Both the position numbers and the translations under genes were made by a program. From positions 144,190 to 208,189 of the forward strand of contig JARKIF010000066.1 in the NCBI GenBank assembly GCA_029378245.1: a DNA stretch of 64,000 bases, written 5' to 3'. This document shows positions 1-11,251 of the stretch, in pieces (position 1 is the stretch's first letter; each line of letters opens with the position of its first letter). Source of the stretch: Roridomyces roridus. Lineage: Eukaryota; Basidiomycota; Agaricomycetes; Agaricales; Mycenaceae. A model generated the notes under the pieces. It searched no databases, was not told where the DNA came from, and was given only the letters and a program-made list of their open reading frames with translations.

Positions 1-745
1 TGAGGCAAATTAGCGGCTCGCAACTCCTTATCTGTACGCGACTCCCAACCCCCAAGCACCCGAGAAACTGCATTCACTTCTGCAGAAGCTCGCAGCAGAT
101 CCTTCGCTGGGGACAACACGCCCGACATGTTCGCCTTTACGAAGAAGTTCACCAGGCGGGGGATACTGCGAAACTGCTATCGCACTTCCCTCGGTTGCGT
201 AGCCTCGCTGTCGCGGACGAAGAGGACCGCGTTATTCCCCCGTGGGACGTCTTCGATGAATTGAGTGTGCGGTGCGGGGCGACTCTTGATACCTTCGAGG
301 GAGTGGGAGTGGCCAAATCCAAGAAGGCGGTAGATCCGGTTATTTTCTCTCGGTTTGCCGAGATGAAATTCTTTGCTTGGGATTCGGAGACGGTGTTTGA
401 TACCGCGGAGGATGGTTTTTCCGATGCGTTCCAGAATCTGGAGCAGATGGCCATCAGGGAAGCTGATGCATCGTTCTATATGATCTTGGCGCGAATGGAG
501 TACGTCCCCGCGGAAAATGCCATGTGTGTCTCTACTAAAAAAAATGATCGCAGACTGCCTTCGCTGCGTTGTGTCATTCTTACAGCAACCGAGACCTCGA
601 AAAGTCATGTCTTTTTTTCAAAGCACGGGGGAAAGCTCGAGAGACTCGCCCTCTTGGACGCAACGCTCAACGCAGACGTCTTCAATTACTGTCCCTCAAT
701 CAAGCACCTGTCTATGACCTGGGATTGGGCCTCTTCGAGGCGGGT
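1..745 (+). pseudogene. F-box/LRR-like family, copy 1, central part (cut by window start)
   Basis: This is the middle of a gene whose full-length relatives lie at 11252-13637 and 16359-18750. The reading from about 165 to 720 matches them step by step: PPWDVFDELSVRCGATLDTF, then DPVIFSRF, a short intron after ILARME (about 498-547), and LPSLR...FFSKHGGKLERL...FNYCPSIKHLSMT. Homology stops near 720-745 in mid-gene; the C-terminal part reappears at 4559-5028. Near 113 an extra A shifts the frame relative to the paralogs (expected L-G-T-H-A-R-H-V). The N-terminal F-box lies outside the window. Members of such families usually act as substrate adaptors in SCF ubiquitin ligases; that role is inferred. 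As it stands the copy is split and probably non-functional. Confidence 0.6.
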
Positions 746-2515
746 GCTGAACCTTCTGGTCCAGTTTTGGTCACATCAGTACTCGTAGAGGGAGATCCCA
801 TTGGAAGCGAACACGAGAAGGGATTCAGACACTGTTGCAGCTGCAGTGTCCATACTATGACCTGCTTTTAGGGGCCATTGCTTGCGCATGGCAATCCGAG
901 TCTGGGGCAGCAGCTGGGGATAAGGCACATGGAGAATGTCTTAACAACAATGGGAGACCAATTCCCTTGGGGCGAGGAAGACTTCACTCAAGAGGAAGGC
1001 TGCTTCAGCCTTTAGCGACGGTAATACGACTACGGCGCCGCCACGAGCGGAATTAAAACAGAAAAAAAGAGTAGGCCCGTGGAAAGGGACGTAGGGACGA
1101 TGGGAGGACAGGTCCCTCCAGCGAAAGCGGCGAGGGAAAGGGGGTATGTGGAGAGTTAAGGGAGGATTCAAGATGTTATAGCAGCAACGACGTAGGCTGC
1201 TTCGGCGACGGTGGGCCAGGCGCGATGAGACGACGTGGGCGATAGGGCAATATGGAGAACGATGTATGAGTCGTACTGACACGATAAATGCACGATTTTT
1301 GATCGCACGCGCGGTGGGGCAACAAGAAGAGGAGGGGAAGGTATCCTATATTCACAGAAAGCTACACACATTTTGCAGAAGTAGAAACCGGCCACTGGCC
1401 AAGGAGCCGTAGTAAGCGAACCAAAGACCAAGTAGTTGGGACAGAGAGACGCGCAAGGCCAGCACACATAGTAGATGTCGATAAAGTGCCAGGAAGATGG
1501 TATATTGAGGGATGAACGACAGAAAATTGGCTGAGACGAGGGAGTCGGAGTGGGCCAGAGCATTGGATGTAAAAACAAGATGCTGTGGTCCGTAGGTGCA
1601 GTGGAAATGAGTGTTGAGTGGTCGATGCGTGGTGGTGGGAAGCAAGAGGCATGCACGGTGCCGATCGAGCTGTCAACGGAACGGGCATCGGTCCGAGCTG
1701 TCAAACATCTCCGTTCCGCTTCCGTGAGCAACGTAAACCAACTCCCATCAACCGTGCGGAATCTGCAGGGGGACAACGAGGGGACAGGAAGATGCTGGGG
1801 ACAATGTACATGGAAAAGTACTACATGCTGGGTAAAAATGATATCTGCAGAATAATATTGGTTGATTGTGGTCCTGGGCGGCGGAGATGGTAACACGGAA
1901 CGCCGGCGGAGCTGGCTCAGCCTGGGCAGCTAGATCTATGTTCAACGTGTAAGGGTAATTGACAAAGAGACAGCCAAATCGAGAGAGAACAGCCCAAAAA
2001 TTACCAAAAATGGAACTGATTCCACCACCGACACTGACGTCATCGAAAAAGTTCGACCCCACTCTTGCGGGAAAACGGCCGATAAGACCGAGCTTAAAAA
2101 TAAATTTTTAAGACTCGGAATCACACACCTTGCTCCAGCGATGTGAGCACAAACTGGCAATTTTTGATCCCGTGTTTGCAGACGAGGATTTTGAAGACAA
2201 ATGTGACCGCAGAAAGGACTCAGGTGGAATCCAAGACACACTGAGGCTCGAGCAAAGAGGCAAACGGTGACGGGGGAGGAACACTAAACCAGCAGTAGAA
2301 TCAAACTTCAATTCCACTTCATCTCTGATTCCTCATCCTCTGGGCTGCAGCGCTCAGGCTCTGTGCACCCAGTCCCAGGCCTCTCAGGCTCAATCTCACT
2401 GCTCCTTTAACCCTCTCAACTTGTTCCAAAAGAAATTTGATCTGTACATCAACCCGGTAACCCGAATAAGGTGCATCATTCAATTGATGTCTATGCAACT
2501 TTTGCCCCAATCTTT

Positions 2516-2538
2516 GACCCCTTCGGGGTGTCATACGA

Positions 2539-2569
<31 letters not shown>

Positions 2570-2639
2570 GGCCCCTGCACAAGGATGACACGCTTTTCCG
2601 GAGTGGTAGACCTACGGGTCTCAATATTTATGCACTTTT
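2516..2639 (+). ncRNA. U6: U6 spliceosomal snRNA (3' end uncertain)
   Basis: The conserved U6 core is present: ATTGGAACGATACAGAGA, continuing through AGATTAGCATGGCCCCTGC to AAGGATGACACGC (about 2541-2593). This includes the ACAGAGA box that pairs with the 5' splice site and the region that pairs with U4 and forms the internal stem-loop. A 5' stem-loop, ACCCC-TTC-GGGGT, starts near 2516. After GACACGC the sequence is TTTTCCGG, so a four-T run falls inside the expected 3' tail. Further on, AGACC-TACG-GGTCT (about 2608-2621) can form a hairpin, and another TTTT occurs at 2636-2639. The 3' end is therefore uncertain. A U6-derived pseudogene is the main alternative. Confidence 0.8.
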
Positions 2640-3050
2640 GAACAATGGAACCTTGCGCAGGGGTACACTTGAGAAGTTACCAGTTTTCTGTTCCCCACGG
2701 CAGCAAAACTCACTCGTATATCATGTTTGCTGTTTCAGAATGTATCTCAGTTCATTGCACTGTGAGACCCGGGGGACATGATTTTCATGTACCCCGGGTA
2801 CCCCCAAATCATGCACCGATGCCATGAAACTCACGTGAGGGTGGTCGAAAATCACCTCCTCCTCCATGAAATGTGAATAACCAATTCATGTCCGTTTTCG
2901 ACGTTTTCATGTACCGAATTCATGTTCCCATGACATGAAAATGACTGGGAACTGAGTGGGTTTGATTTGAGCAATGCAGCTTCCTAATGAATACTATTCC
3001 TGAGGGACTGAATTTCGGATGAAAGGAATATGAATTTCAAAGTTATGTAG

Positions 3051-3483
3051 CTAATACAAGGAAGTGCTACCAGCAGCCCGCCCACTATTGCTTCCACCAC
3101 CACCGGGACTCAAGAGCCACACACGCATCACCGGATTCGAAAAGATCAACCTGCGGCTGGATGTCAGATCAGAATGCGGCTCGAAGGTGTACACTAGTAC
3201 ACACCTCAAGCAGTGGGAGGCCACGGTAGCGGCGTCGTAGATGGGGAGGGAATCAAGCTCAAGGACAAAAGCCATAGAAGGGCACATACCTGAAAGAAGC
3301 GAGCTCTGGCCCCGCCATCGACTCGAGAAGCTTGAGGACATCAAGTTCGTATCCGGTCAGCAGATCGTAGCAGGATGAGCTCGTGACGCACCTGAGGTCA
3401 ACAGTGATTGGAGCACTGGGTCCCAAGAACCAAGCCCTACACTCAGTCGAGACAGCCACAGCGGCTTCTTGTGCTGTCTTCAA
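3051..3483 (-). pseudogene. Possible two-exon gene fragment (F-box/LRR-like?)
   Basis: Reverse-strand reading gives VSTECRAWFLGPSAP through DLLTGYELDVLKLLESMAGP to ELASF. A GTATGTG donor near 3291 follows, with an acceptor about 30 nt on, then LDSLPIYDAATVASHC to FSNPVMRVWLLSPGGG and a stop. The composition is protein-like, and LKLLESMAGPELASF resembles LRR-like stretches of fungal F-box proteins. The putative intron is unusually short and no start region is obvious. I do not recognise the protein; it may be an exon remnant inside the 3.8-kb segment. Confidence 0.25.
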
Positions 3484-4524
3484 GCTGTCGTCCGAGGTTC
3501 ATGATGTGCAGAGTGGAAGGGCATCAAAGGGTCCAGACGTTGATATTGCAATGAAGTACTGTCGACAGGGGGCTCCTGGGGAGAAGAGAGTGGAGGAGAG
3601 GTACATTGAAGAACGGGGGGGAAGGCGACATGAGGGTTGGGAGGAAGGAGTGGAGCGCCGTGACAGACGTGACACCACTGACCTCATCCGCAGCATGGCT
3701 CCACACCGGCCTTCCCACAACTTTCCCAAGTCCTTCTCCGTGCAAATATCTCACTGTGCAACAGCGCGGTCGTCAAGGGACGTCCAGACGGGGTATAGGT
3801 TGATCGAAGAAAACCCTGGCTCGATCAATGTTCATTTCCATCTTGCTCCCTGATTTTCATGTGTTTCTCCCATGATTTCGGCTTCACCAATTCAGCGGAA
3901 TTGTTCCTGATTTTCACCGAAGAGGCCATGATTTGATACATTGTACGGACTCTGTAAGAATCGCAAATTAACGTCTGAAGTACCCGAGGTATTTGATCTG
4001 TTCATTTCAGGCCATAGACTGTGATTCTGCTTGTTCATGGCACGGCGACATGAAATTCATGCGCCGTTGTTTTCACAGTGTTGCGCAAAGGACTGTCTCT
4101 TCAGAATTACTCTAAATGATGTGGTTCAAGAGCAAAGAGTTCAACAAGTGAGAGATATCAAAATGATGACAATGAGTTTGATGCAATCACGAACTTTACA
4201 CTTTTTGCACTCCCTACCATGACAGCCCAGGAAAATGCTGTGGTTAAATGTACAAGGATACAGGGCAGCTGACTCTGAAGAGAACTATGTCTTCAGAATG
4301 ATTCATTTGGAGACCATACTTCTGGGGATATGTAGTCTACATGCACCAATGCGGGATGTATCTGCACTCGGCTGACTCGCTCCACAGAATATGCATGTTT
4401 CCGGAACCGTGGAGGACTGAGGTGACCCTCGAAAGGTTGAACATGATATTTGATGGCATGGCAGATATCATGTTAATCAATCTGTTTCACTGCCACTGAT
4501 GGACAAAAACGAAGATGCCTTGGT

Positions 4525-4552
4525 TAGCCAAACCTAAAGGTTCAGCAATTAT
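4525..4552 (+). repeat. 28-bp perfect repeat, unit 1
   Basis: The sequence beginning TAGCCAAACCTAAAGG is identical over 28 bp to 11140-11167. It contains the near-palindrome AACCT-AA-AGGTT. It abuts the resumption of F-box homology at about 4559, and the other copy lies 85 nt before the start codon of F-box copy 2. It may be a transposon terminus or a remnant of shared promoter sequence. Confidence 0.7.
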
Positions 4553-4558
4553 TCCAAA

Positions 4559-5028
4559 AGCAGACCAGGTCGTTGGTTCAGAATCAGATAGATTTTGCTT
4601 ACCTGAAAAGACGTTCGAGGGGTGTCACAACCACCCTTTGCTCGAGCGTATTGCGTTTAGGACCTTCAGCATAGAGTGAGCTCATCCCCCGCATTATACC
4701 AGCTGACCGACCGGAACTTGAAAAGCGAGGACGAAGAGAAAAGTTTGATCCAATTCAGGCTCTCGACCTTTGACCGGACGCCGTTTCCCGCCTTGAAAGA
4801 AATTGAACATCCCGGGTTCATCTGGGACATTGCTGAGTACGTCAATTGATCGTTCGATTTCTCTGCTAAATTTATATGGCAGGTCCCAGATAGAAAAGGA
4901 TCCGTTTGTGAAATGGGCCGAAAAGTTTCAGAAGGAGGGTATTGAGCTCGTGGACCGTCCGGAGGCTTGTTATCGTCCAAGAAGGAAGTTTGTGCCTGAG
5001 AGGAGTAGTGGGCGGCGTGGGGATTGAA
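4559..5028 (+). pseudogene. F-box/LRR-like family, copy 1, C-terminal part
   Basis: Pieces align in order with the C-terminal exons of copies 2 and 3. They are an ADQV-like exon end (about 4564), HPLLERIAFRTFSIE (about 4631-4675), FDRTPFPALKEIEHPGF (about 4760-4815, against STPFPALREIQHPAF in copy 2) and DPFVKWAEKFQKEGIELV...RPRRKFVPE ending near 5028 (against SPWVKWAEKFRENYNIHLV). Short introns between them look plausible. Without the upstream part, 3.8 kb away, this is a detached gene end. It supports the view that copy 1 was split. Confidence 0.6.
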
Positions 5029-5178
5029 AGGAAGGTGGTCGGTGCGCGAGTAAATGAATTGAAGAAGGGGATCTGTGCGGATGAAACTCACGTTGAAAGA
5101 CTGACGCGTTGTTTGTTCTTGTATCGCACTCCCTTGTCTCCTACCACATCATCGACGCTTCCCGCTCGTTCCTCAAAC

Positions 5179-7437
5179 ATGCTCGACGAATGGTCTACGC
5201 GGGAGCAGGAAGATCTGGATAGGTCAGTGTATCCCTATCACCCTTGTATAGCTCACAATGGCTGTAGAGCAATCGCGCTGAGCCTGCAGTTTGAAGACGC
5301 TGCGCCTCCACCTGCCGACGCCGTTCTTATCGGCAGAGTACTTGTGCCTATACCTCGAATTGCACCTCCTCATGCGAGTGGCTCCAACAAGAGAGCAGCG
5401 GAAGAGGCTGAGAGCCCGGAGCAGCGGAAGAAGAGACGTAAGCTGGAGAAGCAGCGAATGATGGAGGAAATGGCTGGTGCGTCACAAAGTTCTACTTAAT
5501 TCGCCCTCTGAGAGGCTCTTGTCAGAGGATCTACGCAGGACACACACGGATATAATGGACAGCAAGGCCCGCAAGCTCCCGATGAAGTATCCACGCGGCG
5601 CGCTCCGACTGACGCGCACACCCGGGAGAGACCACGTCAACACTGTATCGCTGGGAGACTTGGTCCATCCCAAAGACCTCGTGGCGGCCTTTGTCTTCTC
5701 CTACTGCCTCGAGACGGATTTTATTGCAAAGGTGACCGAATGCCATCTGGCTCGCTAATTCTGACGAAGCTGCCCAGCTCTTTCCTTTCAAGACGAGCCC
5801 GAACTACCGGAGTCACTGTCTGGTGTACATGGGGACCGATCTAACCATGGACAGGGAAGGCCTCAAGTTTTCGAACACAGACCCGCCAGACAGGGACCAT
5901 CCGCTGACGCTTCAAATGTTTGACTATGCAGCCGAGGCCGCCATTAAGGGTTACTCTCAAACACGTATGTCCCAGCTATCTGATTCGAGGATTCTGATTT
6001 ACGTGAATCAGACGGCGAGAATTGTATTCGCTTCTACACGAAAAAGAAGGGCGGCTGCATACATACCAAGATGATGATTCTCGTGTATCCCGACTTTATG
6101 CGCCTCATGATAACTTCCGCCAATCTGTACGCGCCCCCGAGACTTGACGATCTGTTCGACTCATCGTCCCCAGAATCAGCAGCGACCTCGTTTATGGTGA
6201 CAACCACTTCTACATCCAGGGTATGTCCTTGCCGATTTTCATGCGACTTGGATCGAACAAAGAGCAGATTTTCCCAGTCTATCCCCGGAGTCCGCGAAAA
6301 CCTACCGAGAACCTAAATTCCAAGCCGACTTGCGAGCTCACCTCGAGGATCTTGAATGCCCGAAAGACTTTTTGCCGTACTTGAGGGAACGCGCGTTCGA
6401 TTTCTCTGCGGTGAAAGTGCACCTCGTGACAAGCAAGCCCGCGACTCACAGCAAGGAATGGTCTGAGGCGTATGGGCAGCTGCGGCTACGCAGTATTGTC
6501 CGCGACCATATCCTAAAGGGCTACACGAAGGAAACGGTCCCTGAAATGGAGTTTGAGGCGTAGGTGAGCGGATGGTGCGATTCATCCAGCTGACCTGTTT
6601 TCAGGTGCACTGGCTCGGTCGGCGTTCTTACCAAGGCGGGTCTCGTCAAGAATTTGGTCGAGTCGTGTGCTGGCGGTCTGCAACATTCCATCGAGGGGCG
6701 TCCCAAGCTGAAATTCGTGTTTCCGAGTTATGAAGACGTCGCGAACTCGAATGGAATTGTGCGTGTCGATTTCCTCGCCCGTCGCCCGAATGAACCTCCT
6801 GTAGGGAAAAAGCAATCTTGGATCGCATATAAACTGGAAGGATGAGACACCGCAACTCACGCGCCTGAGGAGAATTTTCCATCACTATCAATCCAAGGAC
6901 GCGGGCTGTCTATTTCACATGAAGCTCATCCTGGCTCTGCGGGCTGGACAACCCAACGCACTGCCGTTATACATGTACATTGGCTCTCACAACTTTTCGC
7001 AGAGTGCGTGGGGGAACGCCGTGGAGCAGAAGGGTGAGAGGATACAGGAGAAGTGGGGCAAGTTGCGGATTGAGAGTATGGCGAATACGGAGTGTGGGGT
7101 TGTAGTTCCTGGGCATTGCATTCTTGAGATGATGGAGACGCGGAATTGGGAGGATATTGTGCCGTATGTGAGGCCTTCGGATGAAAACGTGAGTTCCCCG
7201 TCTTGCGAACGCGATGGTTTTACTGACAATTCGAGTACTTAGAGGTACCGCGCGGGTGATAAGCCGTTTACGACGCCGAAGGGTCCACAAGAGGCGACCG
7301 TGTCACTGCAGGACGTGGCCGAGGCCACAGGTATCCGTCCTGAGGTGTTGGAGGCCTTTTCTGAGATGGTCTCTGGTGCGATTTCCAAGGCGATGGCAGC
7401 GAAGGAGAAGGAGCTAAATGGAGATTGGGAGTTTTAG
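5179..7437 (+). CDS. TDP1: Tyrosyl-DNA phosphodiesterase 1 (Tdp1), copy 1
   Basis: Tdp1 belongs to the phospholipase D superfamily. It removes stalled topoisomerase I peptides from DNA 3' ends by hydrolysing the phosphotyrosyl bond. Both catalytic HxK motifs are visible: IHTKMMILVYP with ITSAN downstream (HTK at 6062-6070) and LFHMKLILA (HMK at 6916-6924) followed by GSHNFSQSAWG. The N-terminus reads EQEDLDRAIALSLQ across an intron, a good ubiquitin-interacting motif. A Lys/Arg-rich stretch (KRAAEEAESPEQRKKRRK), a likely nuclear signal, comes next. About nine short introns are inferred; one early junction (5473-5520) does not resolve cleanly by eye. The gene ends LNGDWEF-stop. It faces the damaged copy 2 tail to tail, 357 bp apart. 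Confidence 0.85.
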
Positions 7438-7794
7438 CCTGTTATTTATAATAAACTCTCTCAACTTCAAGTGTTGGAGAGTCTGAGCCTGCTGCCTGCC
7501 TCAAAATTCGGCTCAAAAGGAGGTGAGTGAACGTCTGAACCGAAAGACTTGTGTGTCCCTCCTCTGAATCCGCACATAGCGCTGCCGCTGGCCGTCATCA
7601 TTCGGCAAACGACAAGAACAATGAGAGTCATGATCAGACTCGCGAACTCGGAACAATGCCTGTCGTTGTTACTCGGGTGCTCGTTGGCGGCCGCGTAGGC
7701 AGTTTGTTACTCGGAAAGTGGGCAAGAAGTGAGGTGGATCTCGAAGCCCGGTGTTATGTATGTATCGAAAGAATATTCCGAATTCCATTGCAAG
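7438..7794. other. Spacer between convergent Tdp1 genes
   Basis: This stretch separates the stop codons of two convergent genes and presumably holds both 3' untranslated regions. A TATAATAAA-like A/T-rich stretch at about 7446-7455 could serve 3'-end formation of copy 1. Nothing else stands out. Confidence 0.5.
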
Positions 7795-10049
7795 TTAAGA
7801 TACACAGCATTTCAGCAGCAGACGCTTGGGTAAGCGACGCACCAAGTCCATGACCAACTCACCAGACGCCAGACGAGGTCCACTTGCGTCTGATCCAAAC
7901 GCATCGAACGCACCCGACGGCATCAACTGTATGGATCCCATACCGCCGGCGCCACCCAATGTCATCAACTTCTCCATGTCCTCCTGCGGCAATCGCTTAA
8001 AAGCTCGTTCGCCAGGTCGGTATCTCTGCCATCACAAAATATTAGATTCACGACGAGGAAGAAGCAAAGAAAACTCACATTCTCCGGCGACGGCCTCACA
8101 TACGGCACGAGCTCCTCCCATTCGCCCGTCTCCAACATGGGCACAATCCACTCCCCAGGAACGACAACCCCACACTCGAAATTCGCCATCCCTTCAAGCC
8201 GCAACTCGCCCCACCCCTCCTTCTTTGCACGTTTATCCTTCTGCGGGACAGCACTCCCCCACGCGTTCTTTGAGAAATTGTGCGAACCGACGTATGCGTA
8301 GAGTGGGAGGTCGTTTGGTTGACCAGCTCGCAGCGCAAGTATGAGTTTCATATGAAACAGACAACCCAAGTCTTTCGACTTGTAGTGATGAAAAATTTCC
8401 TTCATCGCATTGGGAAGCGCCGGGAAATCTTGGATGTGAGAGGCGATCTGGCCGCTCCCCTGAAAGAGAGAGTTGTGAGTGCGATTCAAAGCGGAAAGAC
8501 CCAGCCTGAGGGGTATTTAGGCGCACCAGTTGACCGTGAATATACGTCAGCCACCGTCGGAAAGACCACCTTGAGAGCAGGCTGCGTCTCGACGTGTTTC
8601 TGCAGTCCCCCAGAGCACGATTCCAGCATATTCTTCAGGAACGTCTCGTTTTCAAGACGCCCCACCGAACCAACACAGCTGTAGAACACTTCAATTCTGG
8701 AGCTCGAGACGATCAAAGTTACGTACACCTCAAACTCCATCTTTGGGACATCGTCGTCGGACAGGATGTGGTGGCGGACGATGTTACGCAACCGCAGCTG
8801 ACCGTAAGTTTCGGAGTTTTCCTGGCTGTGGCTCCCGGGCTTGCTCGTAACAAGGTGCACCTTGGCCTCGGTAAAGTCGTACACGTTGTCCTTGAGATAC
8901 GGACGCCAGAATTCTTTTGGGCATCCGAGGTCCTGGATGTGCGCGCACAGGTCGGTCTGGAATTTAGGTTCTTCGTAGGTTCGAGCGGCTTGTAGTGAAA
9001 GGGCCGGGAAGTCTGGACGCAGGTCAGATAGAGTGGGGGGAGATAGGAGGGAGATACCTTGGATGTAGTAGTGGTTGTCTCCGTACTCGGTGTCGCTGTT
9101 CAATCCAGTGAAAAGGTCATCCCGAGTCTTCGTCTCGAAAAATAAAAAGATCATACAGGTTCGCGGAAGTGATGACGAGGCGCATGAATCCAGGGTACAC
9201 GAGAATCAGGATTTTGGAATGCGCGCAGCCGGAGGAGGGCATTTCGGGATGGAACATGTGCAAGTTTGCACCGTCTGAATCTGGGTCAATCATGGCGTAT
9301 CGGAGGGATACCTGGAGTGACTCACAGAGATCTTTGTATCCGAGGTGCGAAGCCCCTTCCACACGCTCAAAATCCTCCTGCGAAAGCCGTCCCTTCGGTC
9401 GTGGGGTTTTAGCAAAGAGAAAAGCATACGGGTCCATATAATATCCGTGCCAACGACGACCGGACAATCCAAGCGATGGTTGGAGGTCGTTTTCAAAGGA
9501 AAGTTCTGCGGAGTGGGGTTAGGACGAGGACGGAAAAAAAAAGCTAGCGACGCACCTGAAAGAAAACAGGCCCCGCGATGCAAAATGCAAAGACGAAAGC
9601 GGCCTCGAGCTCATTGGGATGGATGAGCTCCTCCAGCCGCACAGTATTGACGCGGTCTCTTCCAGGCGTACGCGTAAGACGCAATGCACCACCGCGATAG
9701 ATCATCGGCAGACGGACACGACTGAGCGCCTTGCTCATGATATCTTGGTTCGTCTTCCGCAGGTCGGCTGGATCACATGTGGGTGGGTTTGCAGGAAAGA
9801 GAAGGGTGTCGCGCACCTGCTAATTTCGCTGCTCGACGCTTCCTCTTCTCCTCTTTCGTCTCATCAATTTTGTGTTTCTTCTTGGGGCGATCTGCGTCGT
9901 TGGACTCCGGGGATGTCGCAGCGCGCTTTTAGGCGTCACTGGAAAGAGTCACAGGGACGAATGCGGGCTCTCTGGAGAGTCGTGAGTGCCTGCGCGGGTG
10001 GCTTTGGTGTGAGTCACCTGTTTCTCTCTTCCATCTCTTGTTCGTCCAT
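7795..10049 (-). pseudogene. Tyrosyl-DNA phosphodiesterase 1 (Tdp1), copy 2, probably inactive
   Basis: This is a diverged paralog of the gene at 5179-7437 in opposite orientation. The reverse strand reads MDEQEMEERN, a KKKHK...KRKRRAAKLA nuclear-signal-like stretch, LRLTRTPGRDRVNTVRL, CAHSKILILVYPGFMRLVITS (first HxK motif), YGDNHYYIQG, HLVTSKPGSHSQE, LFHMKLILALRAGQ (second HxK) and GSHNFSKNAWG. It ends about 65 residues later at 7795. Two lesions show against copy 1: a TAA in frame just before KRAATSPES (about 9929), and a one-base loss near 9436 between VVVGT and YYMDPYAF. Both catalytic motifs survive, so either an unusual splice form or sequence error could rescue it. Confidence 0.7.
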
Positions 10050-11139
10050 GAAGGATTGGAATTGACGCGACGCGCGTTGGTGGTGAGAAGAGACGAGGTG
10101 TGATTCGGATCAATTTATGATCCGGAATCTCGGACAAACCTTGATGATGAGCAACCAGCTTTTTCAGCTCAGCGGCAGGAACACACTTCTCATTGACATG
10201 GTAGCATATGACCAAAGTTTTATCAGAATTCGACAACATCACGAAAGGGTCATGGAACGAAGAGGTAACAGTTTCATTTTCATGGGTAATAAAATCATTG
10301 TTATCAAGAACATCCCGCGTACGGGTGTTAACCCTTCGCGTACGAGGGGTGGACACATCATCGACACCTCGCGTACTTGGTGTCGACGAGTGAGACGCTG
10401 GTGCAGCAATGGCGTCTGGACAGGGTATCAGCGGATGAAGAGACGGGGAAATGAAGCGCACCCGGCATGACGGATACAGATCCGGAGACGGCGGTGGATA
10501 GCGGCAGATGTAAATCAAGGGCGGCGAGGGTCAAGAGTCCGAGTATCTGGGGAGCTGCAGCGGACACAGAGCTGTACCAGTCCAGGCCTAACACGAGGTC
10601 ATGGGGGAGAGAGGCCGAAATCGCCAGCTCGGTTGACATTGAGAAGACGCCGCCGTCGTATGGGAGCGCTAGCAGACCAGCCGCCGGAAAGTTCCGAGTG
10701 TGCAGACCAGAATCCAAGACCCAAGCGAGGGAGATTTAGGAAGTAGCAGCATCCATGTTAACGTGGCGGAGACGGGCATGCCAGAGAACATTGTGAGAGG
10801 CCGAGACATGGTGGGCGGTGGTGGGGAGAATTTGAGAAAGCAAGGAGAAAGGAAGATGCAGCATGGCGACCAGAATCACGGAGGTGTCAGATCGGTGTCA
10901 TTCGGCTAATCTCGAAAAGGCTGAGGGCCGTGCAATTTGCAGGTAGAAGGAAAGTGGACACACACTGGAAGCAGCGAAAGTCAAATGTATTCAATGTGTT
11001 GGTCAGTTGGGGTCGATGTCAAGCACCGCGGTATATGAGCCAGCCAAATTCGCTGTGGAAATGACAATGACTAAGTGAAAATGACTCCGTTGCTATTTGT
11101 ACTTGTAGCAAAACTGTCCGAAACTCATCTTGTCTAGAG
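10050..11139. other. Intergenic region with short repeats; possible reverse-strand ORF
   Basis: I see no convincing gene. On the reverse strand, about 10160-10420, a frame reads STPSTRGVDDVSTPRTRRVN and onward to SDKTLVICYHVNEKCVPAAE. It looks somewhat protein-like, contains a repeated ST-P-TR motif and matches nothing I recognise. CGCGTAC occurs at 10317, 10337 and 10370. An imperfect palindrome, GATTCGGATCA against TGATCCGGAATC, lies at about 10101-10128. Confidence 0.4.
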
Positions 11140-11167
11140 TAGCCAAACCTAAAGGTTCAGCAATTAT
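11140..11167 (+). repeat. 28-bp perfect repeat, unit 2
   Basis: Identical to 4525-4552. It ends 84 bp before the ATG of F-box copy 2. Flanking bases differ on the 5' side, so identity is confined to the 28-bp core. Confidence 0.7.
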
Positions 11168-11251
11168 CCAGACCGACCGTCATCATGTGACAAGCTACTT
11201 AATGGGCCTGCTGATGGCATGTGATCGCTTGTTTTTTTGTCTCTTGCCACC

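Larger units (their letters stand above)
746..4552. other. 3.8-kb segment separating two halves of F-box copy 1
   Basis: Sequence before about 745 and after about 4558 aligns to consecutive parts of the paralog at 11252-13637, so this segment looks inserted. Its left edge contains TGCTGAACCTT (about 746-756). Its right edge ends in a 28-bp motif whose reverse complement also contains TGCTGAACCTT, a possible degenerate terminal inverted repeat. I found no transposase and no clear target-site duplication. Inside are a U6-like RNA gene (about 2516-2639) and possible reverse-strand exons at 3051-3483. The rest (800-2510, 2640-3050, 3490-4520) shows open frames on several strands at once without recognisable domains, so I call no gene there. 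Confidence 0.35.

Noticed and set aside
1168..1896. 242-codon reverse-strand open frame
   Set aside because: No domain, unusual Cys/His/Ser/Pro composition, overlapping open frames on both strands, no splice context, no paralog in the window.
2780..2945. Cluster of TCATG/CATGA motifs
   Set aside because: Dense but without regular spacing or symmetry; similar words occur at 3850-3940; not enough to define a repeat or binding array.
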